Of a DNA stretch of 56,082 nt, positions 8,934 through 16,933 are shown one piece after another. Each line of letters begins with the position of its first letter. The first letter of the stretch is position 1. This DNA is from Candidatus Faecalibacterium intestinigallinarum. GTDB lineage: Bacteria; Bacillota; Clostridia; Oscillospirales; Ruminococcaceae. Where the stretch lies: NCBI GenBank assembly GCA_019113345.1, contig DXHQ01000104.1, positions 1 to 56,082 on the forward strand. Direction: 5' to 3'. A program made the position numbers and the translations under genes. Below the pieces are notes generated by a model. The model saw only the letters and a list, made by a program, of their open reading frames with translations. It was not told the origin of the DNA and did not search any database.

Positions 8934-9794
8934 TCAGTTGTAGAACACGGCGGTGATGACCATCGAGACAAAGGGCGCGATGAACATGACGCTGTCAAAG
9001 CGGTCCAGGATGCCGCCGTGCCCCGGGAAGATGGTGCCGTAGTCCTTGATGCCGCACTGCCGCTTGACCACGCTGGCAAACAGATCGCCGTAGATGCCCA
9101 GCACCGCCGCCACCACACCCAGCAGGGCGATGATGAGGTACATCGACACCCCGATGTTGCTCTGGGTAAAGGCCTCGGTCCGGTCGGCGACCACCGAGTA
9201 GACCACCGTGATGATGACGCCGAACAGCATGGTGCCCAGCACCCCGCCGACGGCGCCCTCCACCGTCTTTTTGGGGCTGACCTTGGGGCAGAGCTTGTGC
9301 TTGCCGAAGGCGCGGCCCGCAAAATAGGCGCAGGTGTCCCCGCCCCAGGCAAAGCAGAGCACCAGCAGGATGAAGAAGATGGCGTCGTAGCTGTAGGTCT
9401 CGACCGGCAGCAGGATCTTGAGGTGGATCAGGGAGTAAAAGCAGAACAGGATAATCCCCGAAAAGAAGATCAGGCCGCTGACCTTCTGGTAGCTGACGGT
9501 GCCGTTGCGCACCACCAGGTAGATGCAGTAAAAGACCAGCAGCGCAAAGGATACCGGCATCACCACCTGCCGCGCCACCTCATAGCTGGACAGCATGACC
9601 AGCAGGGTATAGGGCACTTGGACGGCATAGAGCAGCCAGTCCTGTTTGTCAAAGCCGAGGGCGGCATACACTTCGTGCATCCCGATCAGGGCCACCGCCG
9701 CCACGATCAGATTGAAGACCAGGGTGTTGAAGGTCAGCATGACCAGCACCAGGACGGCAATGCCGACAGCGGCTGTAATCACTCGTGTTTTCAT
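8934..9794 (-). CDS. cdsA: Phosphatidate cytidylyltransferase
   Basis: CdsA makes CDP-diacylglycerol from phosphatidic acid and CTP in the membrane, feeding phospholipid synthesis. The 286-residue protein has about seven to eight hydrophobic helices. The family signature is visible near the C-terminal third: CPKVSPKKTVEGAVGG, followed by SVVKRQCGIKDYGTIFPGHG, then GILDRFDSVMF. The start MKTRVITAAVG follows GGAAGGAG. It is co-transcribed with uppS and dxr. Confidence 0.96.
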   Translation of the reverse strand: MKTRVITAAVGIAVLVLVMLTFNTLVFNLIVAAVALIGMHEVYAALGFDKQDWLLYAVQVPYTLLVMLSSYEVARQVVMPVSFALLVFYCIYLVVRNGTVSYQKVSGLIFFSGIILFCFYSLIHLKILLPVETYSYDAIFFILLVLCFAWGGDTCAYFAGRAFGKHKLCPKVSPKKTVEGAVGGVLGTMLFGVIITVVYSVVADRTEAFTQSNIGVSMYLIIALLGVVAAVLGIYGDLFASVVKRQCGIKDYGTIFPGHGGILDRFDSVMFIAPFVSMVITAVFYN

Positions 9795-9818
9795 CGTTTC
9801 TCCTTCCAGCTGTGGGGC

Positions 9819-10535
9819 TCAGATGCCGCCGAACCGGCGGGAGCGCCGGTTGTATTCCGCTATGGCGGCGTCCAGGTCGGCCGGGGTGAAGTCGGGCCAG
9901 AGGACGTCCATCTCGACCAGTTCGGCGTAGGCCGCCTGCCAGAGCATGAAGTTGGACAGCCGCTTTTCCCCGCTGGGGCGCAGGATCAGGTCGGGGTCCT
10001 TCTGGCCGGCGGTGTACATCCGGGCGGCCAGCATCCCCTCGTCGATGGCGGCGGGGTCCAGCCGGCCGGCGGCGGCTTCGCGCGCCAGAGCCTGCGCAGC
10101 CCGGACGATCTCCTGCCGCCCGCCGTAGTTGACCGCCACGTTCAGCACCATGCCGGTGCGGTCGGCGGTGCCCTCTTCGATCTCGTTCATCAGTTCCTGA
10201 TAGCGGGGCTCGAGGGCGGTGCGGTCCCCCAGAAAGACGATTTTGTTGTTGCGGCTTTTGTAGTCAAAGGCGCGGATCAGGTATTCGCCCAGCAGCTTCA
10301 TGATGGCGCCGACCTCTTCGGCCGGGCGCTTCCAGTTTTCGGTCGAAAAGGCGTAGAAATAGACAGACGCCAGCCCCAGCTGGTCGCAGTAATCGGCGAT
10401 CTGCTGAAACACCTCGGCCCCCTTCTTGTGGCCGGCGGTGCGGGGCAGGCCCCGCTTTTTGGCCCAGCGGCCGTTGCCGTCCATGATGATGCCCACCGAG
10501 AGCCCCTTGGCAAAATCTTCAGGATGCTGCGGCAT
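9819..10535 (-). CDS. uppS: Isoprenyl transferase (undecaprenyl diphosphate synthase)
   Basis: UppS condenses isopentenyl diphosphate onto farnesyl diphosphate to make the C55 carrier lipid for cell-wall synthesis. With the start at MPQHPEDFAKG the protein is 238 residues, the usual size. Catalytic Asp19 lies in IIMDGNGRWAKKRG. The C-terminal signature DLILRPSGEKRLSNFMLWQ is intact. The reading frame continues about 31 codons further upstream, but only this ATG has a strong ribosome site (GGGAGGG about five bases away). It uses products of the ispG and dxr pathway encoded in the same operon. Confidence 0.95.
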   Translation of the reverse strand: MPQHPEDFAKGLSVGIIMDGNGRWAKKRGLPRTAGHKKGAEVFQQIADYCDQLGLASVYFYAFSTENWKRPAEEVGAIMKLLGEYLIRAFDYKSRNNKIVFLGDRTALEPRYQELMNEIEEGTADRTGMVLNVAVNYGGRQEIVRAAQALAREAAAGRLDPAAIDEGMLAARMYTAGQKDPDLILRPSGEKRLSNFMLWQAAYAELVEMDVLWPDFTPADLDAAIAEYNRRSRRFGGI

Positions 10536-10635
10536 AACTTCCCTCCCGGGCGGCAGTGCGCCCTGCATCGCAAAAAGTGCCGCGCACCTCCCAGCACACG
10601 GCACCTCCCGTTCGTTTGCGGCGGTCAAGACGGCC

Positions 10636-11190
10636 TTAGACCGACATGATCTCCTTCTGCTTTTCTTCGACGGCCTTATCCACCAGCTTGCTATACTTGT
10701 CGGTGATCTTCTGGACGTCCTCTTCCATGGTCTTCTGGCTGTCCTCGGTCAGCTCGCCGGCCTTCTTGAGGGCCTTGGCCTTATCCATGGCCTCGCGGCG
10801 GACGTTGCGGATGGCGACCTTTGCCTCCTCGCCCATCTTGGAGACCTCTTTCGCCAGCTGGCGGCGGCGCTCCTCGTTGGGGGCGGGGAAGTTCAGCCGG
10901 ATGGTCTGGCCGTCGTCGATGGGGTTGATGCCCACGTCGCTGGCCTGGATGGCCTTGCTGATGGGCCGCAGCAGGCTGCGGTCCCAGGGGGTGATGGTCA
11001 GGGTGCGGGCCTCGCTGACGGCCACCGACGCCACCTGCTGGATGGGGGTGGGCGCGCCGTAGTAGTCCACCGTCACCTTATCCAGCACGGCAGGATTGGC
11101 CCGGCCGGCGCGGACGGCGGCAAGCTCGCGCTCCAGATGCTCCACCGAGTTTTTCATCTTGTCCTCGAATACCTTGGTATTGCTGCTCAT
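10636..11190 (-). CDS. frr: Ribosome recycling factor
   Basis: Frr splits post-termination ribosomes together with EF-G. The 184-residue length and the sequence are typical: it opens MSSNTKVFEDKMKNSVEHLE, then ELAAVRAGRANPAVLDKVTV in the three-helix bundle, and ends with SKLVDKAVEEKQKEIMSV. An AGGAG site precedes the ATG. pyrH lies 83 bases upstream and uppS about 100 bases downstream, the conserved pyrH-frr-uppS order. Confidence 0.98.
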   Translation of the reverse strand: MSSNTKVFEDKMKNSVEHLERELAAVRAGRANPAVLDKVTVDYYGAPTPIQQVASVAVSEARTLTITPWDRSLLRPISKAIQASDVGINPIDDGQTIRLNFPAPNEERRRQLAKEVSKMGEEAKVAIRNVRREAMDKAKALKKAGELTEDSQKTMEEDVQKITDKYSKLVDKAVEEKQKEIMSV

Positions 11191-11273
11191 AATCGTTTAT
11201 CTCCTGTTCGTTATCGTATCCTGCCGGGCGGGGACGCCCGTTTTCACCGTGATAATGGTAGTATACCGCCCCT

Positions 11274-11984
11274 TCACGCCTCGTAGACCAGGGTGCCCAC
11301 ATTTTCGCCCTGGACGGCCCGGGCGATGTTGTCGGGGTCGGCCAGGTCAAAGACCAGGATGGGCAGCCGGTTGTCGCGGCAGAGGGTGGCCGCCGTGCCG
11401 TCCATGACGGCCAGCTGGTCCTCCAGCACCTTGGAGAAGGTCATGGTATCGTACTTTTTGGCGTCGGTGTACTTGTGGGGGTCCTTGTCGTAGACGCCGT
11501 CCACCATGGTGGCCTTGAACATGACGTCGGCGGACACCTCGACGGCCCGCAGGGCGGTGGCGGTATCGGTCGAGAAGAAGGGGTTGCCGGTGCCGCCGCC
11601 AAAGACGGCCACCCTGCCCTCTTCCATCGCAGCCAGCGCGGCCCTGCGGTCAAAGACGGGGGCCACCTTGGGCATCTCGATGGAGGAGAACACCTCGCTG
11701 GGCACCCCCAGCTGGGCCAGCTTGTCCGAGACGGCCAGCGCGTTCATGACGGTGGCCAGCATCCCGATCTTGTCGGCCAGGGTGCGCTCCATCCTGCCGC
11801 TGGTGCGGCCGCGCCAGAAATTGCCGCCGCCCACCACGATGCCGATCTGGACGCCCAGGTCATACGCCTTTTTCACGCCGCCGCAGATGGCGTCCATGGC
11901 GGCCTCGTCAAAGCCCATGCCTTTTTCGCCGCCCAGCGCCTCGCCGCTGATTTTCAGAAGGATACGGTTATATTTCAATCCCAT
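11274..11984 (-). CDS. pyrH: UMP kinase
   Basis: PyrH phosphorylates UMP to UDP with ATP, and belongs to the amino-acid kinase fold, not the usual NMP kinases. From MGLKYNRILLKISGEALGG the protein has 236 residues. The motifs IGIVVGGGNFWRGR and VAVFGGGTGNPFFSTDTATALRA are the nucleotide- and UMP-binding loops. Frame upstream of this ATG is open but non-coding in character. AGGTGGAG lies about seven bases before this start. It is the first gene of the operon ending with polC. Confidence 0.97.
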   Translation of the reverse strand: MGLKYNRILLKISGEALGGEKGMGFDEAAMDAICGGVKKAYDLGVQIGIVVGGGNFWRGRTSGRMERTLADKIGMLATVMNALAVSDKLAQLGVPSEVFSSIEMPKVAPVFDRRAALAAMEEGRVAVFGGGTGNPFFSTDTATALRAVEVSADVMFKATMVDGVYDKDPHKYTDAKKYDTMTFSKVLEDQLAVMDGTAATLCRDNRLPILVFDLADPDNIARAVQGENVGTLVYEA

Positions 11985-12021
11985 ACAGTTCACTCCACCT
12001 ACAAAAGATCTCATTGTGCCT

Positions 12022-12050
12022 ATTTTACAATAAAACGCGCCCAAAGTAAA
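12022..12050 (-). promoter_or_regulatory. Probable sigma-A promoter of the pyrH-polC operon
   Basis: On the minus strand, TTTACT (complement of 12045-12050) is separated by 17 bases from TAAAAT (complement of 12022-12027), about 40 bases before the pyrH start. Both boxes deviate from consensus but the spacing is ideal. Confidence 0.5.
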
Positions 12051-12069
12051 CAGGGAAACGCCCTTCCGC

Positions 12070-12777
12070 TCATAAACCTTTTGTGAATGTGCCCCGCAAT
12101 GCCCGCAGTTCCTGCTTCTGTTCCGGGGAGATGCGGCGGCTTTCGAGCGCTTTCTGCACCGCTTTGGCCCGCACCCAGGGGTCGAGCCGGGGCTCGGCCA
12201 GCCAGGGCCAGGCGGCCTCGGGCTGCTTGGCCAGCGCGGTGGCAAAATACCAGGCCGCCATCATCCGCACATAGTACTCCTCCGACCGCACCGCCCCCGC
12301 CCATGCGAGGTACTCGGGCCGGAACGCCTCGTCGAGGTAATGGCGCATCAGCATCCCCAGCCCGTAGCGGACGGTGTAGGTCCGCTCCGACTGCATCCAC
12401 CGCCGCACCGGCGCGAGCAGCTCGGCGGTATGCCGGGCGAACACCGGCGGGCTGAAAGTGTCGCAGGTGGCCCAGTTGTCCACATAGGGCAAAAAGGCTT
12501 CCACCCCGGCCAGCGCGGCGGAAAAGTCCCGCTCCCGTTCCAGCAGAAAGCCGTGGAGGTTGTTTTCCTCGTAATACCTGTGGGGCACGGCCGCCAGAAA
12601 GGCCGCCGCCTCGGACGTGCCGGCCAGCTCCCGGGCATACCGGCGCAGCGCCGGCGTCCGCACCCCGATCACCCGCTCGGGCGGCAGGGTCGGGATCAAT
12701 TTACTTTGAAACGCCTGATATTCGGCGTCCCGCATGGCGAACAGCCGTTCGCGGATTCTTTCTTCGATGCCGGGCAT
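12070..12777 (-). CDS. DNA alkylation repair protein, AlkD-like
   Basis: The 235-residue protein matches the AlkD family of HEAT-repeat DNA glycosylases, which remove bulky or cationic alkylated bases without flipping them. Recognisable segments are GVRTPALRRYARELAG near residue 38, YEENNLHGFLLERERDF, FLPYVDNWATCDTFSPPVF and SEEYYVRMMAAWYFATAL. The run VDNWATCD carries the conserved Trp-Asp region. GAAGGAGGG precedes the ATG. It ends shortly before the pyrH promoter. It may be monocistronic, because the upstream side is occupied by the tRNA-Gly promoter on the other strand. Confidence 0.9.
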   Translation of the reverse strand: MPGIEERIRERLFAMRDAEYQAFQSKLIPTLPPERVIGVRTPALRRYARELAGTSEAAAFLAAVPHRYYEENNLHGFLLERERDFSAALAGVEAFLPYVDNWATCDTFSPPVFARHTAELLAPVRRWMQSERTYTVRYGLGMLMRHYLDEAFRPEYLAWAGAVRSEEYYVRMMAAWYFATALAKQPEAAWPWLAEPRLDPWVRAKAVQKALESRRISPEQKQELRALRGTFTKGL

Positions 12778-12856
12778 ACGGAGCCCTCCTTCTGTTTTTT
12801 CTTATCTTACCGGAAAGGCCCGCCGCTGTAAAGGCCGAAAATCTGCAATTTCCCTC

Positions 12857-12885
12857 TGGACTTTTGACCGAAAGCATGATATAAT
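12857..12885 (+). promoter_or_regulatory. Promoter of tRNA-Gly
   Basis: TGGACT (12857-12862) and a consensus TATAAT (12880-12885) are separated by 17 bases, 14 bases before the tRNA. The TTGACC at 12864 is too close to the -10 box to be used. Confidence 0.75.
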
Positions 12886-12898
12886 ACCTGCCATAAGT

Positions 12899-12973
12899 GC
12901 GGGTATAGTACATCGGCTAGTATAACAGCCTTCCAAGCTGTGGAGGTCGGTTCGATTCCGATTACCCGCTCCA
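12899..12973 (+). tRNA. tRNA-Gly (anticodon TCC)
   Basis: The acceptor arm GCGGGTA pairs with TACCCGC. The anticodon loop reads CTTCCAA with anticodon TCC. The T-loop is TTCGATT, and the 3' CCA is encoded. The discriminator base is T (position 12970). Confidence 0.97.
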
Positions 12974-12981
12974 GCAAAACG

Positions 12982-13012
12982 GCCCAGATACCGGCGTATC
13001 TGGGCACATTTT
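12982..13012 (+). terminator. Terminator after tRNA-Gly
   Basis: GCCCAGATAC (12982-12991) and GTATCTGGGC (12996-13005) form a perfect ten-pair stem around a CGGC loop. A T-rich stretch follows. Confidence 0.85.
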
Positions 13013-13044
13013 ATACCCGCGCCGCTTTTATAGGCGCATACGTC

Positions 13045-13072
13045 AAAAGCCCGGGAGCGTCCCGGGCTTTTC
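13045..13072. terminator. Terminator, mainly for hicAB on the minus strand
   Basis: AAAAGCCCGGGA (13045-13056) and TCCCGGGCTTTT (13060-13071) form a perfect hairpin with T-runs on both strands. It lies directly after the hicB stop. Confidence 0.85.
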
Positions 13073-13074
13073 TT

Positions 13075-13461
13075 TTATCCGATGTTCAGTTTCTTTTTCA
13101 GGGCCTCCTGCAATACGCCGGAAAAGTTGATATGGGCAGCCTCAGCCTCTTCGTTCAGCCAGGAGGGAATCGACAGCGTCTTTTTGACCGCCCGGTTATC
13201 GCGCTGACGCTTAAAGGCCAGCGCGTCAAAAGGCACAACCACTACGAAGTCCCCCGCTTCGGGGTGCAGGCGAGCCGGATCGGACGGTGTGGGAAATTCG
13301 GCGCAGTCCTCCAGCATCAGGCCGATGGCGTCCTGCGCCATTTCCACCGCCTCGTCCAGAGTGTCACCCTGGGTACAGCAGCCCGCAATATCCGGGACTG
13401 AAACAGAATAGCCCACCTCTTCAGGATGAAAAATCGCAGGATAGTAACGGATATTCTTCAT
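13075..13461 (-). CDS. hicB: HicB family antitoxin
   Basis: The 128-residue protein neutralises the HicA RNase and normally represses its own operon. The N-terminal half is the partial RNase-H-like HicB fold (YYPAIFHPEEVGYSVSVPDI, then GCCTQGDTLDEAVEMAQDAI). The C-terminal part contains a short DNA-binding region of ribbon-helix-helix type (KKTLSIPSWLNEEAEAAHIN). The ATG at 13461 is chosen because GGAAAGGGGG precedes it. A GTG seven codons upstream lacks a site. hicA is immediately upstream, 30 bases away. Confidence 0.9.
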   Translation of the reverse strand: MKNIRYYPAIFHPEEVGYSVSVPDIAGCCTQGDTLDEAVEMAQDAIGLMLEDCAEFPTPSDPARLHPEAGDFVVVVPFDALAFKRQRDNRAVKKTLSIPSWLNEEAEAAHINFSGVLQEALKKKLNIG

Positions 13462-13491
13462 CGTGCAGTTCCCCCTTTCCACACATGCAGT

Positions 13492-13680
13492 TCATTTCAG
13501 GCCTGCCATTTTCAGGATATTTTTCTCCGTGCCGGGCTTTAAATCCTTTGCATGAAACGGCACGATGACCGTCCTGCCAGTTTCCGGATTCCGATACTTC
13601 CGATGAGAGCCGGTGGAACCGACATATTCAAATCCGTTTGCCTTTAACAGCTTGACGATTTCTTTCGGTGTCATCGGCAT
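13492..13680 (-). CDS. hicA: HicA family mRNA interferase toxin
   Basis: HicA toxins are small double-stranded-RNA-binding-fold RNases that cut mRNAs. The 62-residue protein has the hallmark order TPKEIVKLLKANGF, then the active-site histidine in GSTGSHRKYRN, then TVIVPFHAKDLKPGT. The start at 13680 follows GGAGG eight bases upstream. A longer frame to 13701 lacks a good site. It is first in the hicA-hicB operon, behind a promoter that contains a perfect palindrome. Confidence 0.92.
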   Translation of the reverse strand: MPMTPKEIVKLLKANGFEYVGSTGSHRKYRNPETGRTVIVPFHAKDLKPGTEKNILKMAGLK

Positions 13681-13707
13681 TTGACGTTCCTCCGTTCTCA
13701 CGCTTTT

Positions 13708-13736
13708 ATAATAACACGTACAATACGTATTGTCAA
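13708..13736 (-). promoter_or_regulatory. hicAB promoter with embedded palindromic operator
   Basis: On the minus strand, consensus TTGACA (complement of 13731-13736) and TATTAT (complement of 13708-13713) are 17 bases apart. The 14-base perfect palindrome ACAATACGTATTGT (13720-13733) overlaps the -35 box and spacer. It is the natural candidate for HicB autoregulation. The -35 box overlaps the traX stop codon. Confidence 0.8.
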
Positions 13737-14494
13737 GGCTGAAGTGCCACCCGGATCAGCCCCAGCACCAGCAAGTGCACCGGGTAGAACCAGTAGAAAA
13801 ACCACTTGGAGAACCGCTGGCCGTGCTCTGCGCGCCGGCCATTGTAGCAATAAAGGATGGCCACGGCGGCCAGGACCATCCCCGCCGTGCCGCCGCAGGC
13901 GTACAGCAGGCCGCGCCATACCGGCAGCCAGCCCACGCTGCCCAGCCAGAGCATCGCCCACAAGGCGGCTCCCGACCAGAAAAAGGCCCACTTGGTCCTG
14001 CGGCGGCTGCCCCGCGCCCAGGCGAACAGCAGGGTGTAGACCGGCGCCAGCAGGGGCCAGTCGCTGGGCAGAACGGCCGTGAGCAGGGTCAGCGCCGCCT
14101 GCACCAGCCGCCGGGGCAGGCCGGGGCGCATCTTCTCCTCGGCCAGCAGGATCAAAAAGCAGATCAGCAGGGTAAAGATCATGTTCATGCCATAGTAGCT
14201 CAGCACCCCATCCCAGGTGAACGCCAGGCAGAAGGGCAGCTCGGACAGCGCCGCAAAGACCGCCAGCCGCAGAGCGTACCGCTTTTTCGAGCGGGTGTAG
14301 CCGTAGCCTTCCACCAGAAACCAGCACATGACCGGCGCGGTGAAATAGCCGATGTCGATCAGCGCCTCCTGCAGCAGGCCCGGGGCCAGAAAAATATTGG
14401 CGATGTGGTTGAGCAGCATGGTGAACATGGCGATGTACTTGATGGCGTCCCGGCTGAGGCCGCGGCGCAGGCCGGTTTGCTCCTGGGTGTTCAT
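13733..14494 (-). CDS. TraX family membrane protein
   Basis: The 253-residue protein has about seven hydrophobic helices. It opens with the family pattern SRDAIKYIAMFTMLLNHIANIF and contains PVMCWFLVEGYGYTRSKKRYALRLAVFA, as in TraX-like proteins. TraX of the F plasmid acetylates pilin. Chromosomal relatives in Firmicutes are thought to be membrane acyltransferases of unknown substrate. The start is the ATG with AGGAGGG about ten bases upstream, and codons further upstream are not coding. Its stop codon overlaps the hicA promoter. A perfect GGTAT-G-ATACC palindrome lies at 14524-14534 just before it. Confidence 0.85.
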   Translation of the reverse strand: MNTQEQTGLRRGLSRDAIKYIAMFTMLLNHIANIFLAPGLLQEALIDIGYFTAPVMCWFLVEGYGYTRSKKRYALRLAVFAALSELPFCLAFTWDGVLSYYGMNMIFTLLICFLILLAEEKMRPGLPRRLVQAALTLLTAVLPSDWPLLAPVYTLLFAWARGSRRRTKWAFFWSGAALWAMLWLGSVGWLPVWRGLLYACGGTAGMVLAAVAILYCYNGRRAEHGQRFSKWFFYWFYPVHLLVLGLIRVALQP

Positions 14495-14562
14495 GGCGGC
14501 AAGCCCTCCTTTTGTGTGTTGATGGTATGATACCACGCCGTCTTTGAGATGGGCTTGAGATT

Positions 14563-15585
14563 TTACGGGCGGTTCCGCCTGTTCTTTTCGGCGGCGTCCT
14601 GCACCAGGCCCAGAACGGTGACAGCCGCCCCGTACAGGATGCCCGCCACCGGCCAGACCAGCCAGGAATAGGCCCAGTTTCCGGTCGGGATGCTGTAGGC
14701 CAGGTATCCGGCCACCACGACCAGCCAGTAGATCAGGCTGACCGCCTCCACCACCTGTTTGCGGGCCTTGTTGCGGCGGGTGTAGTCCCCTTCTTCCAGC
14801 AGGCTTTGCATGGCCTCCCAGCAGGTCCCGCCATACACCAGCGCGAAGACCCCCAGCCCGACCAAAGCCAGCAGGACGCAGACGGATGCCGGAACCCAGA
14901 GGCTGTATTCCTCCTGTCCGGCAGGCGAAACGGCCAGCACCGCAAAGAGGGGCACCGCCGCCAGGATACACAGGCAACCTCCCGCCATGTTCAGCCGGGT
15001 GTACATGGGGCGAAAGTCCTGCTGGCGCTGGCGCACCATCCCGGCCACGCCGTACTCGGTCTCAAAGGGCTCCTTCTCCAAAAAGTGAAAAGGCTCCATT
15101 TTTGCGTCGCAGGCAATGAAGAGCGCCACCGCCGCGGCCACCATCAACAGCAGGATCACGATCCCAATGCCGCCGGCGGCGTTCTCGGTCAGGCGTGCGC
15201 CGGGCGCTTCGCTCAGACCGCCCAGCATCAGCAGCACAATGGGTGAAAAGATGCACAGCGCCACCCCCAAGGCCAGCCGCGGCGCGTTGCGCCGGCTCAG
15301 GTCCAGATAGGCGGAGGCTTCTTCCATCGTCACCCGGCGCAGGGGGCTGTCCCCGCTGTCGGGCAGGAGGGCAGTGTCCGGGGCTTCCAGCTCGTCTTTC
15401 AAAAGATAGTCGGTGCTGACCCCGAACAGGCGGCTCATCTGTAAAATGCGCTCCAGGTCGGGCACCGACTGCGCCCCCTCCCACTTGCTGACCGACTGCC
15501 GGCTGACGTTCAGCTGTTGGGCCAGTTCCTCCTGGGACCAGCCCGCCTTCTTGCGCAGGGCAATGATCTTATCTGCCAAAATCAT
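14563..15585 (-). CDS. XRE-family transcriptional regulator with membrane domain
   Basis: The 340-residue protein has an N-terminal helix-turn-helix of the Cro/CI type (KIIALRKKAGWSQEELAQQL, then NVSRQSVSKWEGAQSVPDLE, residues 5-60). A linker and about six hydrophobic segments follow between residue 95 and the C-terminus. This combination suggests a membrane-anchored sensor-regulator. The ligand is unknown. AGGAGGAAC precedes the ATG. Its promoter region carries a perfect inverted repeat (15623-15650) that could be its own operator. traX lies 69 bases downstream and may be its target. Confidence 0.88.
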   Translation of the reverse strand: MILADKIIALRKKAGWSQEELAQQLNVSRQSVSKWEGAQSVPDLERILQMSRLFGVSTDYLLKDELEAPDTALLPDSGDSPLRRVTMEEASAYLDLSRRNAPRLALGVALCIFSPIVLLMLGGLSEAPGARLTENAAGGIGIVILLLMVAAAVALFIACDAKMEPFHFLEKEPFETEYGVAGMVRQRQQDFRPMYTRLNMAGGCLCILAAVPLFAVLAVSPAGQEEYSLWVPASVCVLLALVGLGVFALVYGGTCWEAMQSLLEEGDYTRRNKARKQVVEAVSLIYWLVVVAGYLAYSIPTGNWAYSWLVWPVAGILYGAAVTVLGLVQDAAEKNRRNRP

Positions 15586-15622
15586 AGTTTGTTCCTCCTT
15601 TGTCCGTGCAGCAGCGTGCCGG

Positions 15623-15650
15623 TTTGTGTTCTGGCTCTATTGTACACAAA
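15623..15650. promoter_or_regulatory. Inverted repeat over the promoter of the XRE regulator
   Basis: TTTGTGT (15623-15629) and ACACAAA (15644-15650) form a perfect inverted repeat with 14 bases between. A minus-strand -10 box TACAAT (complement of 15639-15644) lies inside. I see no good -35 box, as expected of an activated or tightly repressed promoter. Confidence 0.5.
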
Positions 15651-15745
15651 CGCACGGTTTCAGGGAAGAAAGCGGGCTTGGCAATCTGTCAACCGGCGGT
15701 TGCGGGCCGGCTGCCCCTGCCCTCCGGCCGGTTTCGCCGGATGCT

Positions 15746-16423
15746 TTACCCCTGCCAGCCCCGGGCTTTGGGATCCAGGAGGCCGGCGGCGGTGTAGAGC
15801 AGGGCGTTGCAGATGGCGGCGGCGACGCTGCTGCCGCCCTTGCGGCCCATGGCCGCGATGGCCGGCACGCCGAGCCGTTCGCAGACGTCCATCAGCCGCT
15901 CCTTGCTTTCCACCACATTGACAAAGCCCACAGGCACCCCGACGACGAGGGCGGGGCGGAAATCGCCCGCCTCCATCGCGTCGCAGAGGGCGAAGAGGGC
16001 GGTGGGGGCGTTGCCCACCGCAAAGACGGCGCCGGGGTGTTCTGCGGCGGCGCGGCGCATGGCGGCCACCGCCCGGGTGGTACCGGCGGCTTTGGCGGCG
16101 GCCGCCACCGCCGGGTCGGCCATATAGCAGCAGGCCGCGCCCCCCAGCTTGGCCAGGGCCGGTTTGCTCACCCCGGCCAGGGCCATGTTGGTGTCGGTGA
16201 CGATGGCGCAGCCGGCCGCGAGGGCCGCCGCGCCCCGCGCCGCCGCGCCGGGGGTAAAGCGGAGGTTTGCCGCATAGTCGAAGTCGGCGGTGGCGTGGAT
16301 GACCCGGCGGACCACCGCCTCGTTTTCGGGCTCGAGGACGACGCCGCGCTCGGCCAGCTCCTGCGCGATGATGGCCAGGCTGGTCCGCTCGATGTCGCCG
16401 GGCAGGGTGTGCTGTCCGCTCAA
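15746..16423 (-). CDS. cbiC: Cobalt-precorrin-8 methylmutase CbiC
   Basis: CbiC moves the methyl group from C-11 to C-12 to give cobyrinic acid. The 225-residue protein has the family segments RVIHATADFDYAANLRF, with the catalytic histidine, and IVTDTNMALAGVSKPAL. Further motifs are VVGVPVGFVNVVESKERL and the closing GRKGGSSVAAAICNALLY. It uses a TTG start that overlaps the cobO stop as TTGA, with GGGGGGTGG just upstream. It is the last gene of the cobalamin operon. An inverted repeat without a T-run follows. Confidence 0.95.
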   Translation of the reverse strand: MSGQHTLPGDIERTSLAIIAQELAERGVVLEPENEAVVRRVIHATADFDYAANLRFTPGAAARGAAALAAGCAIVTDTNMALAGVSKPALAKLGGAACCYMADPAVAAAAKAAGTTRAVAAMRRAAAEHPGAVFAVGNAPTALFALCDAMEAGDFRPALVVGVPVGFVNVVESKERLMDVCERLGVPAIAAMGRKGGSSVAAAICNALLYTAAGLLDPKARGWQG

Positions 16424-16932
16424 AATTCCACCCCCCTGCGTGCGGCAACGCCTTTTTCGTAGGGGTGGCGGCGGCAGCGCATCTCGGTCGAGTAGTCGGC
16501 CGCTTCCAGCATCCAGGGGGCGGGGACGCGGCCGGTCAGGACCACTTCCTGCCCGGCAGGGCGCTGCCGCACCGCCCGCTCCAGCAGCTCTTTGTCCACC
16601 ATGTCCAGCTGCCAGGCCGCGCAGGCCTCGTCCAGAATCAGCAGGTCGGCCGGGCGGGCCAGAGCGGCGGCCAGGTTCTCGTTCTGCAGCGCGCGGGTGG
16701 CGGCCTTTTCGGCCTCGTCCATCTGAAAGACAAACTTCTGCCCCGCCTTGCCCCGGTAGATCTCCGCGCCGAGGGCGCGCAGCAGGGGCACTTCGCCGGT
16801 GTCCGCCCCCTTCAAAAACTGGACGAGGGTCACCCGACAGCCGCTGCCCAGCGCCCGCAGCGCCAGACCGACGGCGGCCGTCGTCTTGCCCTTGCCCTCG
16901 CCCCAGTAAAGGTGTACCAGTCCCAATTCCAT
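16420..16932 (-). CDS. cobO: Cob(I)yrinic acid a,c-diamide adenosyltransferase (CobA/CobO type)
   Basis: The enzyme attaches the 5'-deoxyadenosyl group of ATP to cob(I)alamin precursors. The 170-residue protein begins with the reversed-orientation P-loop typical of the family, YWGEGKGKTTAAVGLALRAL (residues 9-28). It continues with VTLVQFLKGADTGE and DLLILDEACAAWQLDMVDKE. The start MELGLVHLY follows GGAGGG at good distance. It lies one base after cbiP and overlaps cbiC by four. Confidence 0.95.
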   Translation of the reverse strand: MELGLVHLYWGEGKGKTTAAVGLALRALGSGCRVTLVQFLKGADTGEVPLLRALGAEIYRGKAGQKFVFQMDEAEKAATRALQNENLAAALARPADLLILDEACAAWQLDMVDKELLERAVRQRPAGQEVVLTGRVPAPWMLEAADYSTEMRCRRHPYEKGVAARRGVEF

Positions 16933-16933
16933 C

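Noticed and set aside
12864-12885. TTGACC as the -35 box of tRNA-Gly
   Set aside because: It lies ten bases from TATAAT; TGGACT at 12857 has the correct 17-base spacing.
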